A stretch of DNA of 64,000 nt from Streptomyces sp. Tue6028. Its GTDB lineage: Bacteria; Actinomycetota; Actinomycetes; Streptomycetales; Streptomycetaceae. Shown here piece by piece: positions 8,649 to 18,005 of the stretch (position 1 is the stretch's first letter; every line of letters starts with the position of its first letter). The translations under genes and the position numbers were made by a program. The stretch is taken from the NCBI RefSeq assembly GCF_002300165.1, contig NZ_MLCE01000018.1, positions 62,001-126,000 on the forward strand, read 5' to 3'. Below the pieces are notes generated by a model that was not told the origin of the DNA, made no database searches, and worked only from the letters and a program-made list of their open reading frames with translations.

Positions 8649-9971
8649 TCAGCCGAGCAGGACCACCTCCACCTCGGCGCCGGGCTCGACCGAGGTGTCG
8701 TCCTCGGGGACGACGATCAGTGCGTCGGCGTGGGCGAGGGCCGCGATCAGGTGGGATCCGGCGCCTCCGACGGGCTTCACCTCGCCGTCCGCGTACGTGC
8801 CGCGCAGGAACTGCCGGCGGCCCGCGGGCGAGGTCAGCGCCTTGTCCACGCTCAGCGTCGCGGTGGTGGTGGGCCGGTGGACGTCCTCGAGGCCCATCAG
8901 CGTGCGGATGGCGGGGCGCACGAACAGCTCGAAGGAGACGTACGACGACACCGGGTTACCCGGGAGTGCGAGCAGCGGGGTGTGGTCCGGACCGATCGAA
9001 CCGAAGCCCTGGGGCTTGCCGGGCTGCATGGCGAGCTTGCGGAACTCGACACCGCCGCCCGCCTCGTCCTCGTCACCCACGGAGGACAGGGCCTCCTTGA
9101 CGACGTCGTACGCGCCGACGCTCACGCCGCCCGTCGTGACCACCAGGTCCGCGCGGATGAGCTGGTCCTCGATGGTGGCGCGGAGCGTCTCGGCGTCGTC
9201 CGCGACCGCACCCACCCGGTAGGAGATGGCGCCGGCGTCGCGGGCTGCGGCACAGAGGGCGAAGCTGTTGGAGTCGTAGATCTGGCCGGAGCCCAACGCC
9301 TCGTCGGGCTGGACCAGTTCGCTGCCGGTGGACAGCACCACGACGCGCGGGCGCGGGCGCACCCGCACGGTGCCGCGGCCGATCGCGGCGAGCAGGCCGA
9401 TCTGCGGCGGGCCGAGGATCGTGCCGGCTTCGAGGGCGCGGTCACCGGCCTTCACGTCGCTGCCCTTCGCGCGCACGTGCGCGCGGGCCTCGGCCGGGCG
9501 GTGGACGTGCACCTGGCCGGAGGCTCCCTCGGGGGCCGCGCTGTGGGCGCGCATCCCGGAGACCGGGCCCTCGCCCAGGCCGCCGTCGGTCCACTCGACG
9601 GGCACGACGGCCTCGGCACCGGGCGGCAGCGGTGCGCCGGTCATGATCCGGGCGGCCTGCCCGGGTCCCACGTGCGGCCGCTCGGCCTGGCCGGCGGCGA
9701 CATCGCCGACGACGGTGAGGACCGCCGGGTACTCCTCGCTCGCGCCCGCGACATCGGCGACCCGGACCGCGTACCCGTCCATCGAGCTGTTGTCGAACGG
9801 CGGCAGGGAGACCGCCACCGTGACGTCCTCGACCAGGACGCAGCCCTGGGCGTCGAGGAGTTGAAGCTCGATGGGTTCGAGGGGGCGGACGGTCGTGAGG
9901 ATGTCCTCCAGGTGCTCGGTCACCGACCAGAGGTGGTCCTGGCCGGTGGCGCGGGTCGCGGCGCTGCTCAA
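8649..9971 (-). CDS. MoeA-family molybdotransferase / gephyrin-like Glp
   Basis: 440-residue MoeA/gephyrin fold: domain with PPFDNSSMDGYAVR near residue 60, GAPLPPGAEAVVPVE, the MPT-binding TTGGVSVGAYDVVKEAL, and the PGNPVSSYVSFELFVRP block near 330. Established MoeA chemistry is insertion of molybdenum into adenylylated molybdopterin. In Corynebacterium the neighbour of the SepX/GlpR gene is Glp, a MoeA relative acting in division, and this copy sits in that context between galU and moaC. The start is TTG at 9971, four bases after the galU stop, with GAGGAG (inside galU) as ribosome site. Enzyme, division protein or both cannot be decided here. Confidence 0.85.
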   Translation of the reverse strand: MSSAATRATGQDHLWSVTEHLEDILTTVRPLEPIELQLLDAQGCVLVEDVTVAVSLPPFDNSSMDGYAVRVADVAGASEEYPAVLTVVGDVAAGQAERPHVGPGQAARIMTGAPLPPGAEAVVPVEWTDGGLGEGPVSGMRAHSAAPEGASGQVHVHRPAEARAHVRAKGSDVKAGDRALEAGTILGPPQIGLLAAIGRGTVRVRPRPRVVVLSTGSELVQPDEALGSGQIYDSNSFALCAAARDAGAISYRVGAVADDAETLRATIEDQLIRADLVVTTGGVSVGAYDVVKEALSSVGDEDEAGGGVEFRKLAMQPGKPQGFGSIGPDHTPLLALPGNPVSSYVSFELFVRPAIRTLMGLEDVHRPTTTATLSVDKALTSPAGRRQFLRGTYADGEVKPVGGAGSHLIAALAHADALIVVPEDDTSVEPGAEVEVVLLG

Positions 9972-9975
9972 ATCC

Positions 9976-10878
9976 CTACATCTCCTCGGCTACGTAACTG
10001 CGAAGCCAGGCCCGGAAGTCCGGGCCCAGGTCTTCACGTTCGCACGCGAGTCTGACAATGGCACGCAGGTAGTCGCCACGGTCGCCGGTGTCATAGCGGC
10101 GTCCCTTGAAGACCACGCCGTGCACGGGGCCGCCGACCTTCTCGTCCGCCGCGAGCTGCTGGAGGGCGTCGGTGAGCTGGATCTCGCCGCCGCGACCCGG
10201 CTCCGTCTTGCGGAGTATGTCGAAGATGTGGGGGTCCAGGACGTAGCGGCCGATGATCGCGTAGTTGCTGGGGGCGTCCGCCGCGTCGGGCTTCTCGACC
10301 AGGCCCGTCACCTTGACCAGGTCGCCCTCCTCGGTGGCCTCGACGGCGGCGCATCCGTAGAGGTGGATCTGCTCGGGCGCGACCTCCATGAGCGCGATGA
10401 CGCTGCCGCCGCGCTGCTCCTGCACCTCGACCATGCGCGCGAGCAGGGGGTCGCGCGGGTCGATCAGGTCGTCGCCGAGGAGGACGGCGAAGGGCTCGTG
10501 GCCCACGTGCGGGGCCGCGCACAGGACGGCGTGGCCGAGGCCCTTGGGGTCGCCCTGGCGGACGTAGTGCATGGTGGCCAGGTCGCTGGACTCCTGGACC
10601 TTGGCGAGCCGGTCGGCGTCGCCCTTCTTCTGGAGGGCCGACTCGAGCTCGTAGTTGCGGTCGAAGTGGTCCTCGAGGGGGCGCTTGTTCCGCCCGGTGA
10701 TCATCAGGACGTCGTCGAGACCCGCCGACACGGCCTCTTCCACCACGTACTGGATCGCCGGCTTGTCGACGACCGGCAGCATCTCCTTGGGAGTGGCTTT
10801 GGTGGCCGGCAGGAACCGGGTGCCGAGGCCTGCTGCGGGGATGACAGCCTTGCTGATCCTGGGGTGCGACTGAGTCAT
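9976..10878 (-). CDS. galU: UTP-glucose-1-phosphate uridylyltransferase
   Basis: Makes UDP-glucose from UTP and glucose-1-phosphate for cell-wall and glycan synthesis. About 300 residues with the nucleotide-binding signature ISKAVIPAAGLGTRFLPATK, then KEMLPVVDKPAIQYVVEEA, and the sugar-phosphate part GEIQLTDALQQLA. The ATG at 10878 (MTQSHPRIS) is preferred; another in-frame ATG lies four codons upstream at 10890. It is the first gene of the minus-strand block reaching towards sepX and overlaps nothing upstream. Confidence 0.95.
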   Translation of the reverse strand: MTQSHPRISKAVIPAAGLGTRFLPATKATPKEMLPVVDKPAIQYVVEEAVSAGLDDVLMITGRNKRPLEDHFDRNYELESALQKKGDADRLAKVQESSDLATMHYVRQGDPKGLGHAVLCAAPHVGHEPFAVLLGDDLIDPRDPLLARMVEVQEQRGGSVIALMEVAPEQIHLYGCAAVEATEEGDLVKVTGLVEKPDAADAPSNYAIIGRYVLDPHIFDILRKTEPGRGGEIQLTDALQQLAADEKVGGPVHGVVFKGRRYDTGDRGDYLRAIVRLACEREDLGPDFRAWLRSYVAEEM

Positions 10879-10972
10879 GCCCGCAACCATAACCGGTGGC
10901 TATGTGTGGAACATGTGGCTCCGGTTAATTCGCTCTCATATGAGCGCATTAGAAAGGATACGGGAACCACCT

Positions 10973-11587
10973 GTGAGCCAGCTCGGACCTGAACCGGAGC
11001 CTGACAAGCGAATGTTGCGGCGAGACCTCCTCGCGGTGAGAAACGGGTTGACGGCCGGTGACGTGCGGAAAACGGCCGAAGAACTCGCCCTCCGCGCACT
11101 GGAGCTGCCCGAACTGGCGCACGCGAGCACGGTGGCGGCGTACGTCTCAGTGGGGAGCGAGCCCGGCACCCGCGCGCTCCTGGACGCGCTCCTCGCGCGC
11201 GGGGTGCGTGTGTTGCTGCCGGTCCTGATGGCGGACAACGACCTGGACTGGGGTGCGTACACCGGGGAGGAATCGCTGGCGCGCGTCCAACACGGCGGGA
11301 AGATGGCTCTCTTGGAGCCCGCCGGCGACCGGCTGGGGCCGGAGGCCGTCCGGGACGCGGACGTCGTCCTGCTGCCCGGCCTCGCCGTCGACGCGCGCGG
11401 CATGCGCCTGGGGAGGGGCGGCGGCTCCTACGACCGCGTGCTGGCCCGCCTGGAGCGCGCGGGGGCCGATCCGGCGCTCGTGGTGCTGCTGTACGACGCC
11501 GAGGTCGTCGAGCGGGTGCCGGCGGAGGCGCACGACCGGCCCGTCCATGCCGTGGTGACCCCCTCGGGCGTGCGCCGCTTCCGCTGA
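10973..11587 (+). CDS. 5-formyltetrahydrofolate cyclo-ligase
   Basis: ATP-dependent conversion of 5-formyl-THF to 5,10-methenyl-THF in folate one-carbon metabolism. About 204 residues from the GTG at 10973. Family blocks: KRMLRRDLLAVRNGLT (ATP site), VAAYVSVGSEPGTRALLDAL, and LLPGLAVDARGMRLGRGGGS followed by YDR, the characteristic C-terminal loop. An in-frame ATG at 10940 would add eleven residues; neither start has a strong ribosome site. Divergent from galU. Confidence 0.92.
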   Translation: MSQLGPEPEPDKRMLRRDLLAVRNGLTAGDVRKTAEELALRALELPELAHASTVAAYVSVGSEPGTRALLDALLARGVRVLLPVLMADNDLDWGAYTGEESLARVQHGGKMALLEPAGDRLGPEAVRDADVVLLPGLAVDARGMRLGRGGGSYDRVLARLERAGADPALVVLLYDAEVVERVPAEAHDRPVHAVVTPSGVRRFR

Positions 11588-11713
11588 CGGCCCGCCCTCC
11601 CCAGGACGCGCAAGGGAGCTCCACGCGCGCGTGGCCCGCGCGACCGGAGCCGGCCCCGTACACGCGGGACCCCCGCGCGAGCGCGTCCGCGCCCGTCCGG
11701 CCCGCAGACGGAA

Positions 11714-11743
11714 GTGGCCCCCCACGCGTGCGTGGAGGGCCAC
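11714..11743. terminator. hairpin between convergent genes
   Basis: Stem GTGGCCC-c-CCACGC pairs with GCGTGG-a-GGGCCAC around a two-base loop, in the 200-bp gap where the cyclo-ligase (plus) and the acylase (minus) converge. There is no T tract, so it is a GC-only terminator candidate that could serve both directions. Confidence 0.6.
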
Positions 11744-11788
11744 CTCGGCCGGAGCGCGGGCCGATGCCCGCGCCGCTCCGTCAGCGCG

Positions 11789-14533
11789 TCACGGCTTCAG
11801 GACCAGGGTGTCGCTCGTCTTGTCGTCGACCGCCTGCTTCGAGAAGGCCCACGGCAGCAGCTCACCCTTGGCCCACTTGTCCGTCTGGTCGGTGTAGTGG
11901 GCGTTGTAGGCGTGTCCGGAGGCACCGGAGAGGTTGATCCACTTGGACTTGTCGAGGTCCCCGAGGTTCACCACCATCCGCATCGACGGCACCCAGACCA
12001 CGCCGTAGCCGCCCGCCGCGTTCCAGCCGGTGGCGTTGACCGTCGCCTCGCCGCCGCTGAGCTTCCAGGGCCCACGGTTGAGCATGTACTTCAGGAAGGC
12101 CGGGCCCTCGGTGCCCATCGTCTGGTTCTTCAGGAACAGGCGGTGCAGCCGGCCCCAGCTCCAGGTGTCGATGTCCTTGCCGAGCTTGGCGGTCAGCTCC
12201 CAGCGGGCGTCCTTCATGGCCCGCCGGAACAGCTCGTCACGGGTGTCGGTCGCCCGGTCGGTGCGCGTCTTGGGCGACTGCCACCAGTCGTTGCCCTCGT
12301 CGTCGACGATCTTGCGGACCACCTCGAACCAGCGGTCGCCGCCGTCCGGCTGCGCCTGGTCGGCATCGCGCTGGCCGCACTCGCGCACCGACCGGTCCTC
12401 GTCCGCGGGGCCCGTCGTGTCGACCGGGTCGACCCACAGGCACTGGCCCTTGACCCGCAGCTCCTTGGGCAGCTTGTTGCCGAAGGCGAGCTTGAGGATG
12501 TTGCGCCAGGTCGCGTTGAAGTACGCGGCCGCGGCGGAGTCGGCGTCCTGGGTGTAGTCCCAGCCCTCCAGCAACTTCTGCGCCTGGCGGACGTCCGGGT
12601 CGTCGACGTCGATCTTGAGCAGCTTGGGCACGAGCAGCTTGGCGATCTCGCTGCTGTTGTCGAGCTGCATCTGGCGCATGTCGTCGGTCGAGATCTTGCC
12701 GCCGCCCTTGATCTTCGACTCGATCAGGTCGGCGATCCGCTGGCTGCGCGTGCCGTAGCCCCAGTCCGTGGTGAGCGTGTAGGGGTACTTGTCCTTGTCG
12801 ACGACGGCCTGGTTGGCGGTCACGATGTAGCCGCGCTTCGGGTCGTACTCGTAGGGCAGCTCGGCCTGCTTGATGTAACCGGTCCACTTGTACTTGGAGG
12901 TCCAGCCCGGCGACGGGAGCGAGCCGTCGCCCTCGCCGCGGATCGGGATGCGGCCCGGCAGCTGGTAGCCGATGTGGCCCTTGGTGTCGGCGTAGACCAG
13001 GTTCTGGGACGGCACGTCGAAGTACGTGGACGCCTTGCGGAACTCCGCCCAGTTCGACGCCTTGTCCATCTGGAAGACGGCGTCCATGGAGGTACCGGGG
13101 TCCAGCGCGGTCCAGCGCAGCGCGATGCCGTAGCCGTCGCCGCGGTCGGGTGCCGCGGTGTCGACGGTGGCCTTCCTGCCGACCTTGACCAGCTCGTCGT
13201 CGCGGTCGGACAGCAGCGGCCCGTTGTTGGTCTCCCGGACGACGATCTTCTTGGAGGCGCCGCCCGCGACCTTGATCGTCTCCTTGCGGGACTTGAAGGG
13301 CAGCACCTTGCCGTCGTACTGGTAGCCGTCGCCGGTGAGCTTCTCCAGGTAGAGGTCGGTGACGTCGACCCCGGAGTTGGTCATGCCCCAGGCGATGTCC
13401 TTGTTGTGGCCGATGACCACGCCGGGCATGCCCGCGAAGGTGTAGCCCGAGACGTCGTACTGGCACTTGTCGGAGAGGCTGGTGCAGTGCAGGCCCATCT
13501 GGTACCAGACGGACGGCAGCGAGGCCGACAGGTGCGGGTCGTTGGCCAGCAGAGGCTTGCCGGTGATCGTGTGCTTGCCGGAGACGACCCAGGAGTTGGA
13601 ACCGATGCCGTTGCCGTTCACGCCGACGGCCGTGGGCACGTCGTCGAGGACGTCGTAGAGCCCCGAGAGCTGGCTCTGGAAGCCGGAGGGGGCGGTGGCG
13701 CCGCCCGTGAGGCCGGTGCCCGCGGTGGCCGTCGAGGTGGTGTCGCCCTGGACGTACGACCCCGTGACGTCGTCGTAGCGGCCCTCCTGCACGATGGCCT
13801 TGTTCCGGCTGTACGGGTAGTCGGGGTACAGGTCCGCGATCTGCTTCGGACCGAGCCGGCTCGTCATCAGCGAGCGGTCGATCTCGTCCTGCATGTTGCC
13901 GCGCAGGTCCCAGGCCATCGCCTTGAGCCAGGCCACCGAGTCGACCGGGGTCCACTCCTGCGGCTTGTAGTCGTTGGTGAAGCCCAGGGCCGCGTACTCC
14001 AGGGAGATGTCCTTGCCGTCCTTGCCCTTCAGGTAGGCGTTGACTCCCTTGGCGTATGCCTGGAGGTACTTCTTCGTGGACGCCGACAGCTTGGTGTCGT
14101 ACTCCCGCTTCGCGGTCCGGTCCCAGCCCAGGGTCCGCAGGAATTCGTCGTTCTCGACCTGATCCTTGCCGAACATCTCGGACAGCCGGCCCGAGGTCAT
14201 GTGCCGGCGCACGTCCATCTCGTAGAACCGGTCCTGCGCCTGCACGAAGCCCTGCGCCATGAACAGGTCCTCGTCGGAGGAGGCGTAGACCTGCGGGATT
14301 CCGTAGTCGTCACGCTTGACGTCGACCGGGCCCGACAGCCCGTCGAGCCGGATGCTGCCCTTCGTCTGCGGGAAGGACGCGCGCACGGTGCTGATGCTCC
14401 AGTACGCGCCGAAGGCGACGCCTGCTATGACGGCGAGCACCAGGACAATCAAGAACAGACGGGCTTTGCGCCCCTTCTTCCTGCCGGACTTGCCGGGCTT
14501 CGTGCCGGAAGAGGCGGTGGTGTTGGGGGGCAT
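11789..14533 (-). CDS. penicillin acylase family N-terminal-nucleophile hydrolase
   Basis: 914-residue member of the penicillin acylase/acyl-homoserine-lactone acylase family, made as a precursor that cleaves itself. A basic N-terminus (SGRKKGRKAR) and a helix at about 25-46 indicate a membrane anchor or uncleaved signal. The alpha chain has GIPQVYASSDEDLFMAQGFV then QAQDRFYEMD. The self-cleavage point is G311/S312 in GIGSNSWVVSG, S312 being the predicted nucleophile, followed by PLLANDPHLSASLPSVWYQ. The C-terminal GHAYNAHYTDQTDKWAKGEL is typical. Substrate class (beta-lactam, homoserine lactone, lipopeptide) is not readable. The gene is monocistronic and convergent with the cyclo-ligase. Confidence 0.92.
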   Translation of the reverse strand: MPPNTTASSGTKPGKSGRKKGRKARLFLIVLVLAVIAGVAFGAYWSISTVRASFPQTKGSIRLDGLSGPVDVKRDDYGIPQVYASSDEDLFMAQGFVQAQDRFYEMDVRRHMTSGRLSEMFGKDQVENDEFLRTLGWDRTAKREYDTKLSASTKKYLQAYAKGVNAYLKGKDGKDISLEYAALGFTNDYKPQEWTPVDSVAWLKAMAWDLRGNMQDEIDRSLMTSRLGPKQIADLYPDYPYSRNKAIVQEGRYDDVTGSYVQGDTTSTATAGTGLTGGATAPSGFQSQLSGLYDVLDDVPTAVGVNGNGIGSNSWVVSGKHTITGKPLLANDPHLSASLPSVWYQMGLHCTSLSDKCQYDVSGYTFAGMPGVVIGHNKDIAWGMTNSGVDVTDLYLEKLTGDGYQYDGKVLPFKSRKETIKVAGGASKKIVVRETNNGPLLSDRDDELVKVGRKATVDTAAPDRGDGYGIALRWTALDPGTSMDAVFQMDKASNWAEFRKASTYFDVPSQNLVYADTKGHIGYQLPGRIPIRGEGDGSLPSPGWTSKYKWTGYIKQAELPYEYDPKRGYIVTANQAVVDKDKYPYTLTTDWGYGTRSQRIADLIESKIKGGGKISTDDMRQMQLDNSSEIAKLLVPKLLKIDVDDPDVRQAQKLLEGWDYTQDADSAAAAYFNATWRNILKLAFGNKLPKELRVKGQCLWVDPVDTTGPADEDRSVRECGQRDADQAQPDGGDRWFEVVRKIVDDEGNDWWQSPKTRTDRATDTRDELFRRAMKDARWELTAKLGKDIDTWSWGRLHRLFLKNQTMGTEGPAFLKYMLNRGPWKLSGGEATVNATGWNAAGGYGVVWVPSMRMVVNLGDLDKSKWINLSGASGHAYNAHYTDQTDKWAKGELLPWAFSKQAVDDKTSDTLVLKP

Positions 14534-14789
14534 CGCTGTCCTTGCTGTCCTAACGCGAGCGGCAGGCGGTCCTGGAGTGCTGGAGCAACCATAGGCGCAG
14601 GGCCAAGAGCGCCTTGACGCGGAGTCGGGTAGCCGGGAGCACAGACGTTCGATCTTGTCCCAGGAAGCGTCAAGAAAACGTCAAGAGTTAGGTAAGGTAA
14701 CGAAGTACTTGCACTGAAGTACCGGATTCCAGTGCTCAGATCCGCGTGCCCGCCGCGGCGGGACCGGATTGGCGAGAAAGGAACGGCCG

Positions 14790-16307
14790 CTGACTGTCCA
14801 CCACCTCAACCAGCTCCTGCTCGTGTGCTCGCTCGTCCTGCTCTTCGCGGTCGTGGCCGTCCGGATCTCCTCACGCAGCGGGCTCCCCACGCTGCTCGTG
14901 TACCTGGGCATCGGCGTCGCGATCGGCCAGGACGGGATCGGCGACGTCCAGTTCAACAACGCCGCACTGACCCAGGTCATCGGATACGCGGCACTGGTCG
15001 TGATCCTCGCCGAGGGCGGCCTGGGCACGAAGTGGAAGGAGATCAGGCCGGCCCTCCCGGCCGCCTCCTCGCTGGCGCTGGTGGGTATCGCGGTGAGCGT
15101 CTCCGTCACGGCCTCGGCCGCCCACTACCTGATCGGTCTGGAGTGGCGGCAGGCGCTCATCATCGGAGCGGTGGTGTCCTCGACGGACGCGGCGGCGGTC
15201 TTCTCCGTGCTGCGGAAGATCCCGCTCCCCGCGCGCGTGACGGGCGTCCTGGAGGCCGAGTCGGGCTTCAACGACGCCCCCGTCGTGATCCTCGTCGTCG
15301 CGTTCTGCGCGGCGGGCCCCGTGGAGCACTGGTACGAGCTGCTGGGCGAGATCACGCTGGAGCTGGCCATCGGCGCGGCCCTCGGCATCGCGGTGGGCTG
15401 GCTCGGCTCGTACGGACTGCGGCACGTGGCGCTGCCCGCCTCCGGCCTCTACCCGATCGCCGTGATGGCCATCGCCGTCGTCGCCTACGCCGCCGGCGCG
15501 CTCGCCCACGGCAGCGGCTTCCTCGCCGTCTATCTCGCCGCGATGTTCCTGGGGAACGCCAAGCTGCCGCACTGGCCCGCCACCCGCGGCTTCGCGGAGG
15601 GACTCGGCTGGATCGCCCAGATCGGGATGTTCGTGCTGCTCGGCCTGCTCGTCACCCCGCACGACATGGGCGACGACATCGTGCCCGCGCTGATCATCGG
15701 CCTGGTCCTCACCGTGGTGGCCCGGCCCCTCAGCGTCGTGACCGGCCTGCTGCCGTTCCGCATCCCGTGGCAGGAGCAGGCGCTGATGTCCTGGGCCGGA
15801 CTGCGCGGCGCCGTGCCCATCATCCTCGCGACCATCCCGATGGTGAGCGGCATCGAGGGCAGCCGCCGGATCTTCAACATCGTCTTCGTCCTGGTCGTCG
15901 CCTACACCCTCGTCCAGGGGCCCACCCTGCCGTGGCTGGCGCGCAAGCTGCACCTGGGCGAGACCACGGGGGCGGCCGACCTGGGCATCGAGTCGGCACC
16001 CCTGGAGCGGCTGCGCGGTCACCTGCTGTCCGTCGCGATCCCCGAGGGCTCGCGCATGCACGGCGTCGAGGTGGGCGAGCTCCGGCTGCCCGCGGGCTCC
16101 GCCGTGACCCTCGTCGTGCGCGACGAGACCTCGTTCGTCCCGCTGCCCACGACCGTGCTGCGGCGCGGCGACGAACTGCTGGTCGTCGCCACCGACCAGG
16201 TCCGGGACGCCGCCGAGAAGCGGCTGCGCGCCGTGGGACACGGCGGCAAGCTGGCCGGCTGGCTGGGCACCGACGGCCCGGGAACGCACCGGCAAACAGG
16301 ACATTGA
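14790..16307 (+). CDS. CPA1-type K+(Na+)/H+ antiporter with TrkA-C domain
   Basis: Monovalent cation/proton antiporter of about 505 residues (NhaP2/CvrA type). Some twelve hydrophobic helices fill the first 390 residues; ion-site motifs are SSTDAAAVFSVLRK and ESGFNDAPVVI, the ND pair being typical of electroneutral CPA1 carriers. A cytoplasmic RCK_C/TrkA-C domain follows (about 400-485: SVAIPEGSRMHGVEVGELRL). Start: CTG at 14790 lies 8 nt after the ribosome site AAAGGA and gives LTVHHLNQLL; a TTG at 14769 in the same frame would add seven residues but lacks such a site. The role is pH and potassium homeostasis by family. Confidence 0.88.
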   Translation: MTVHHLNQLLLVCSLVLLFAVVAVRISSRSGLPTLLVYLGIGVAIGQDGIGDVQFNNAALTQVIGYAALVVILAEGGLGTKWKEIRPALPAASSLALVGIAVSVSVTASAAHYLIGLEWRQALIIGAVVSSTDAAAVFSVLRKIPLPARVTGVLEAESGFNDAPVVILVVAFCAAGPVEHWYELLGEITLELAIGAALGIAVGWLGSYGLRHVALPASGLYPIAVMAIAVVAYAAGALAHGSGFLAVYLAAMFLGNAKLPHWPATRGFAEGLGWIAQIGMFVLLGLLVTPHDMGDDIVPALIIGLVLTVVARPLSVVTGLLPFRIPWQEQALMSWAGLRGAVPIILATIPMVSGIEGSRRIFNIVFVLVVAYTLVQGPTLPWLARKLHLGETTGAADLGIESAPLERLRGHLLSVAIPEGSRMHGVEVGELRLPAGSAVTLVVRDETSFVPLPTTVLRRGDELLVVATDQVRDAAEKRLRAVGHGGKLAGWLGTDGPGTHRQTGH

Positions 16308-16674
16308 GGGGCGATGGGCATTCACAGGCGGACGCCGCCGTGGTGCTCATTTTCACAGGCCCGGCCCCTTTGGCCCCTGTACGATGAAGGCACACCTAGA
16401 TCGAACCACCTCTGCCTGACGCAGAGCTGGCGCGACCGCACGGCGGCCGTGACGCCCTCCCGCAGTGGGCGACGGTATCTACCGCAGTTCCGCGCAAGAG
16501 GACAGCTCTCGGCGCCCCCGCAGGGCGAGTGAGTCGAAGGGGAGCGCCGGTGTCCAGGGCGTGAGCGCGCGAGTCCGAGGGGCCCGCACGATCACCGTCC
16601 GGCACCGGCCCCGGCACCCCTGAGGCGAGCACGCGCGACGGGTCGCGCTACCAGGTGGCAGAAAGGCACGGGCC
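16308..16674. other. intergenic stretch without a recognised gene
   Basis: 367 bp between the antiporter and the MFS gene. No protein with family features, RNA gene or strong terminator was recognised. It presumably carries the MFS promoter, but no convincing -35/-10 pair was found. Confidence 0.5.
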
Positions 16675-17937
16675 GTGGCATCCACGGTCACCTCCCGCCC
16701 CGGATACGGCCAGCTGCTGCGCACCCGCGGCGCCTGGACGTTCCTGCTCCCCGGCTTCGCCGCACGCCAGCCGTTCGCGATGCTGACCATCTCCATCGTG
16801 CTGCTCGTGCAGCACACCACCGGCTCGTACGGAAGCGCCGGCGCCGTGGCCGCCGTCACCGGTGTCTCCATGGCGCTCTTCGCGCCCTTCACGGGCCGTC
16901 TCGCCGACCGCCACGGCCAGCGGGCCGTCCTGCTGCCCGGCGTCCTGGTGCACGCGCTGGCAGGCTTCTCCCTGACGGCCCTCGCGCTCGCCGACGCCCC
17001 CCTGTGGGCGCTGTTCGCCGCCGCCGTGCCGACGGGTGCCTCGGTGCCGCAGATCGGCCCCATGGTGCGGGCCCGCTGGGGCGCGAAGCTCCAGGACTCC
17101 CCCCTGATGACCACGGCGGCGGCCTTCGAGTCCGTCACGGACGAGCTGACCTTCGTGTTCGGCCCGCTGCTCGCCACGGCGCTGTGCACGGCCGTGGATC
17201 CCTCCGCGGGCCTTCTGACCGAGGCCTCGCTGACCCTGGTCGGCGGTCTGCTGTTCGCCGCGCAGAGGAGCACGCAGCCGGCCGTCACGAGCGGCGGGCA
17301 CGCGCGCGTGGAGCACGTCTCCGCCCTGCGCGTCCCCGGCGTGCGGGTCCTGATCGTGACCTTCCTGGGCATCGGCTCCGTCTTCGGCGGCATGCAGGTC
17401 TCCCTGGCGGCGTTCAGCGAGTCGCTCGGCGAGCCCGGCCTCAACGGCGTCCTGTACGGCGTCTTCGCCGCGGGCAACATGCTCTCCGGCATCGTCTGCG
17501 GCGCCATCGCCTGGAAGGCGGCACCGCAGCGGCGTCTCGTCGTCGGGTACGCGGCCCTGGCGCTGACCGCCTCCGGCCTGTGGACGGCCCACTCCGTGGT
17601 CGTGCTCGCCGGGATCGGCCTGCTCGTGGGCATGTGCATCGCACCGGCCCTCATCACCGGCTACACCCTCGTCGAGGGCCTGGTGCCGCAGGGCGCCCGC
17701 ACCGAGGCCTTCACCTGGCTGACCGGCGCCGTCGCGCTGGGCCAGGCCGCGGCCGTCACGGTGGCCGGGCAGATGGAGGACCGCCTCTGGGACGGCGCCG
17801 GTTTCCTGGTCCCGATGGCCGGTACGGTGCTGGCTCTGGCGACCCTGGTGACCCTGCGGTCACACCTGACACCCAGAGGTGCGGGGCGCACCGTGGCGCG
17901 TGGCGTCGGTCACCGAGTGCCGGTGACAGTGGACTGA
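16675..17937 (+). CDS. MFS transporter, drug-efflux type
   Basis: 420-residue integral membrane protein of the major facilitator superfamily with about twelve hydrophobic segments. The loop between helices 2 and 3 carries GRLADRHGQR, the MFS signature. The N-terminal SRPGYGQLLRTRGAWTFLLP then GFAARQPFAM is typical of actinobacterial single-domain exporters of the YbfB/AraJ kind. The GTG start at 16675 has GGCAGAAAGG upstream. The substrate is unknown. Confidence 0.85.
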   Translation: MASTVTSRPGYGQLLRTRGAWTFLLPGFAARQPFAMLTISIVLLVQHTTGSYGSAGAVAAVTGVSMALFAPFTGRLADRHGQRAVLLPGVLVHALAGFSLTALALADAPLWALFAAAVPTGASVPQIGPMVRARWGAKLQDSPLMTTAAAFESVTDELTFVFGPLLATALCTAVDPSAGLLTEASLTLVGGLLFAAQRSTQPAVTSGGHARVEHVSALRVPGVRVLIVTFLGIGSVFGGMQVSLAAFSESLGEPGLNGVLYGVFAAGNMLSGIVCGAIAWKAAPQRRLVVGYAALALTASGLWTAHSVVVLAGIGLLVGMCIAPALITGYTLVEGLVPQGARTEAFTWLTGAVALGQAAAVTVAGQMEDRLWDGAGFLVPMAGTVLALATLVTLRSHLTPRGAGRTVARGVGHRVPVTVD

Positions 17938-17967
17938 TCTCTCGGAATACGTCACTATGGACCGTCG

Positions 17968-17994
17968 TTAGCACTCATTGAGTGAGAGTGCCAG
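17968..17994 (+). promoter_or_regulatory. CIRCE-like HrcA operator
   Basis: TTAGCACTC, nine bases, then GAGTGCCAG. The left arm equals the CIRCE consensus and the right arm matches the GAGTGC core with the actinobacterial CCAG variant, with the exact N9 spacer. It lies 11 bp before the GTG of the FmdB gene and directly ahead of its GGAGG ribosome site, where bound HrcA would block transcription. Known HrcA targets in Streptomyces are the groE genes; control of this gene is inference. Confidence 0.65.
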
Positions 17995-18005
17995 GAGGAA
18001 GACAA

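Noticed and set aside
11714..14617. Very long open frame on the plus strand opposite the penicillin acylase gene
   Set aside because: It is the codon-bias shadow of the acylase, with Val/Gly/Asp/His-rich sequence and no family motif.
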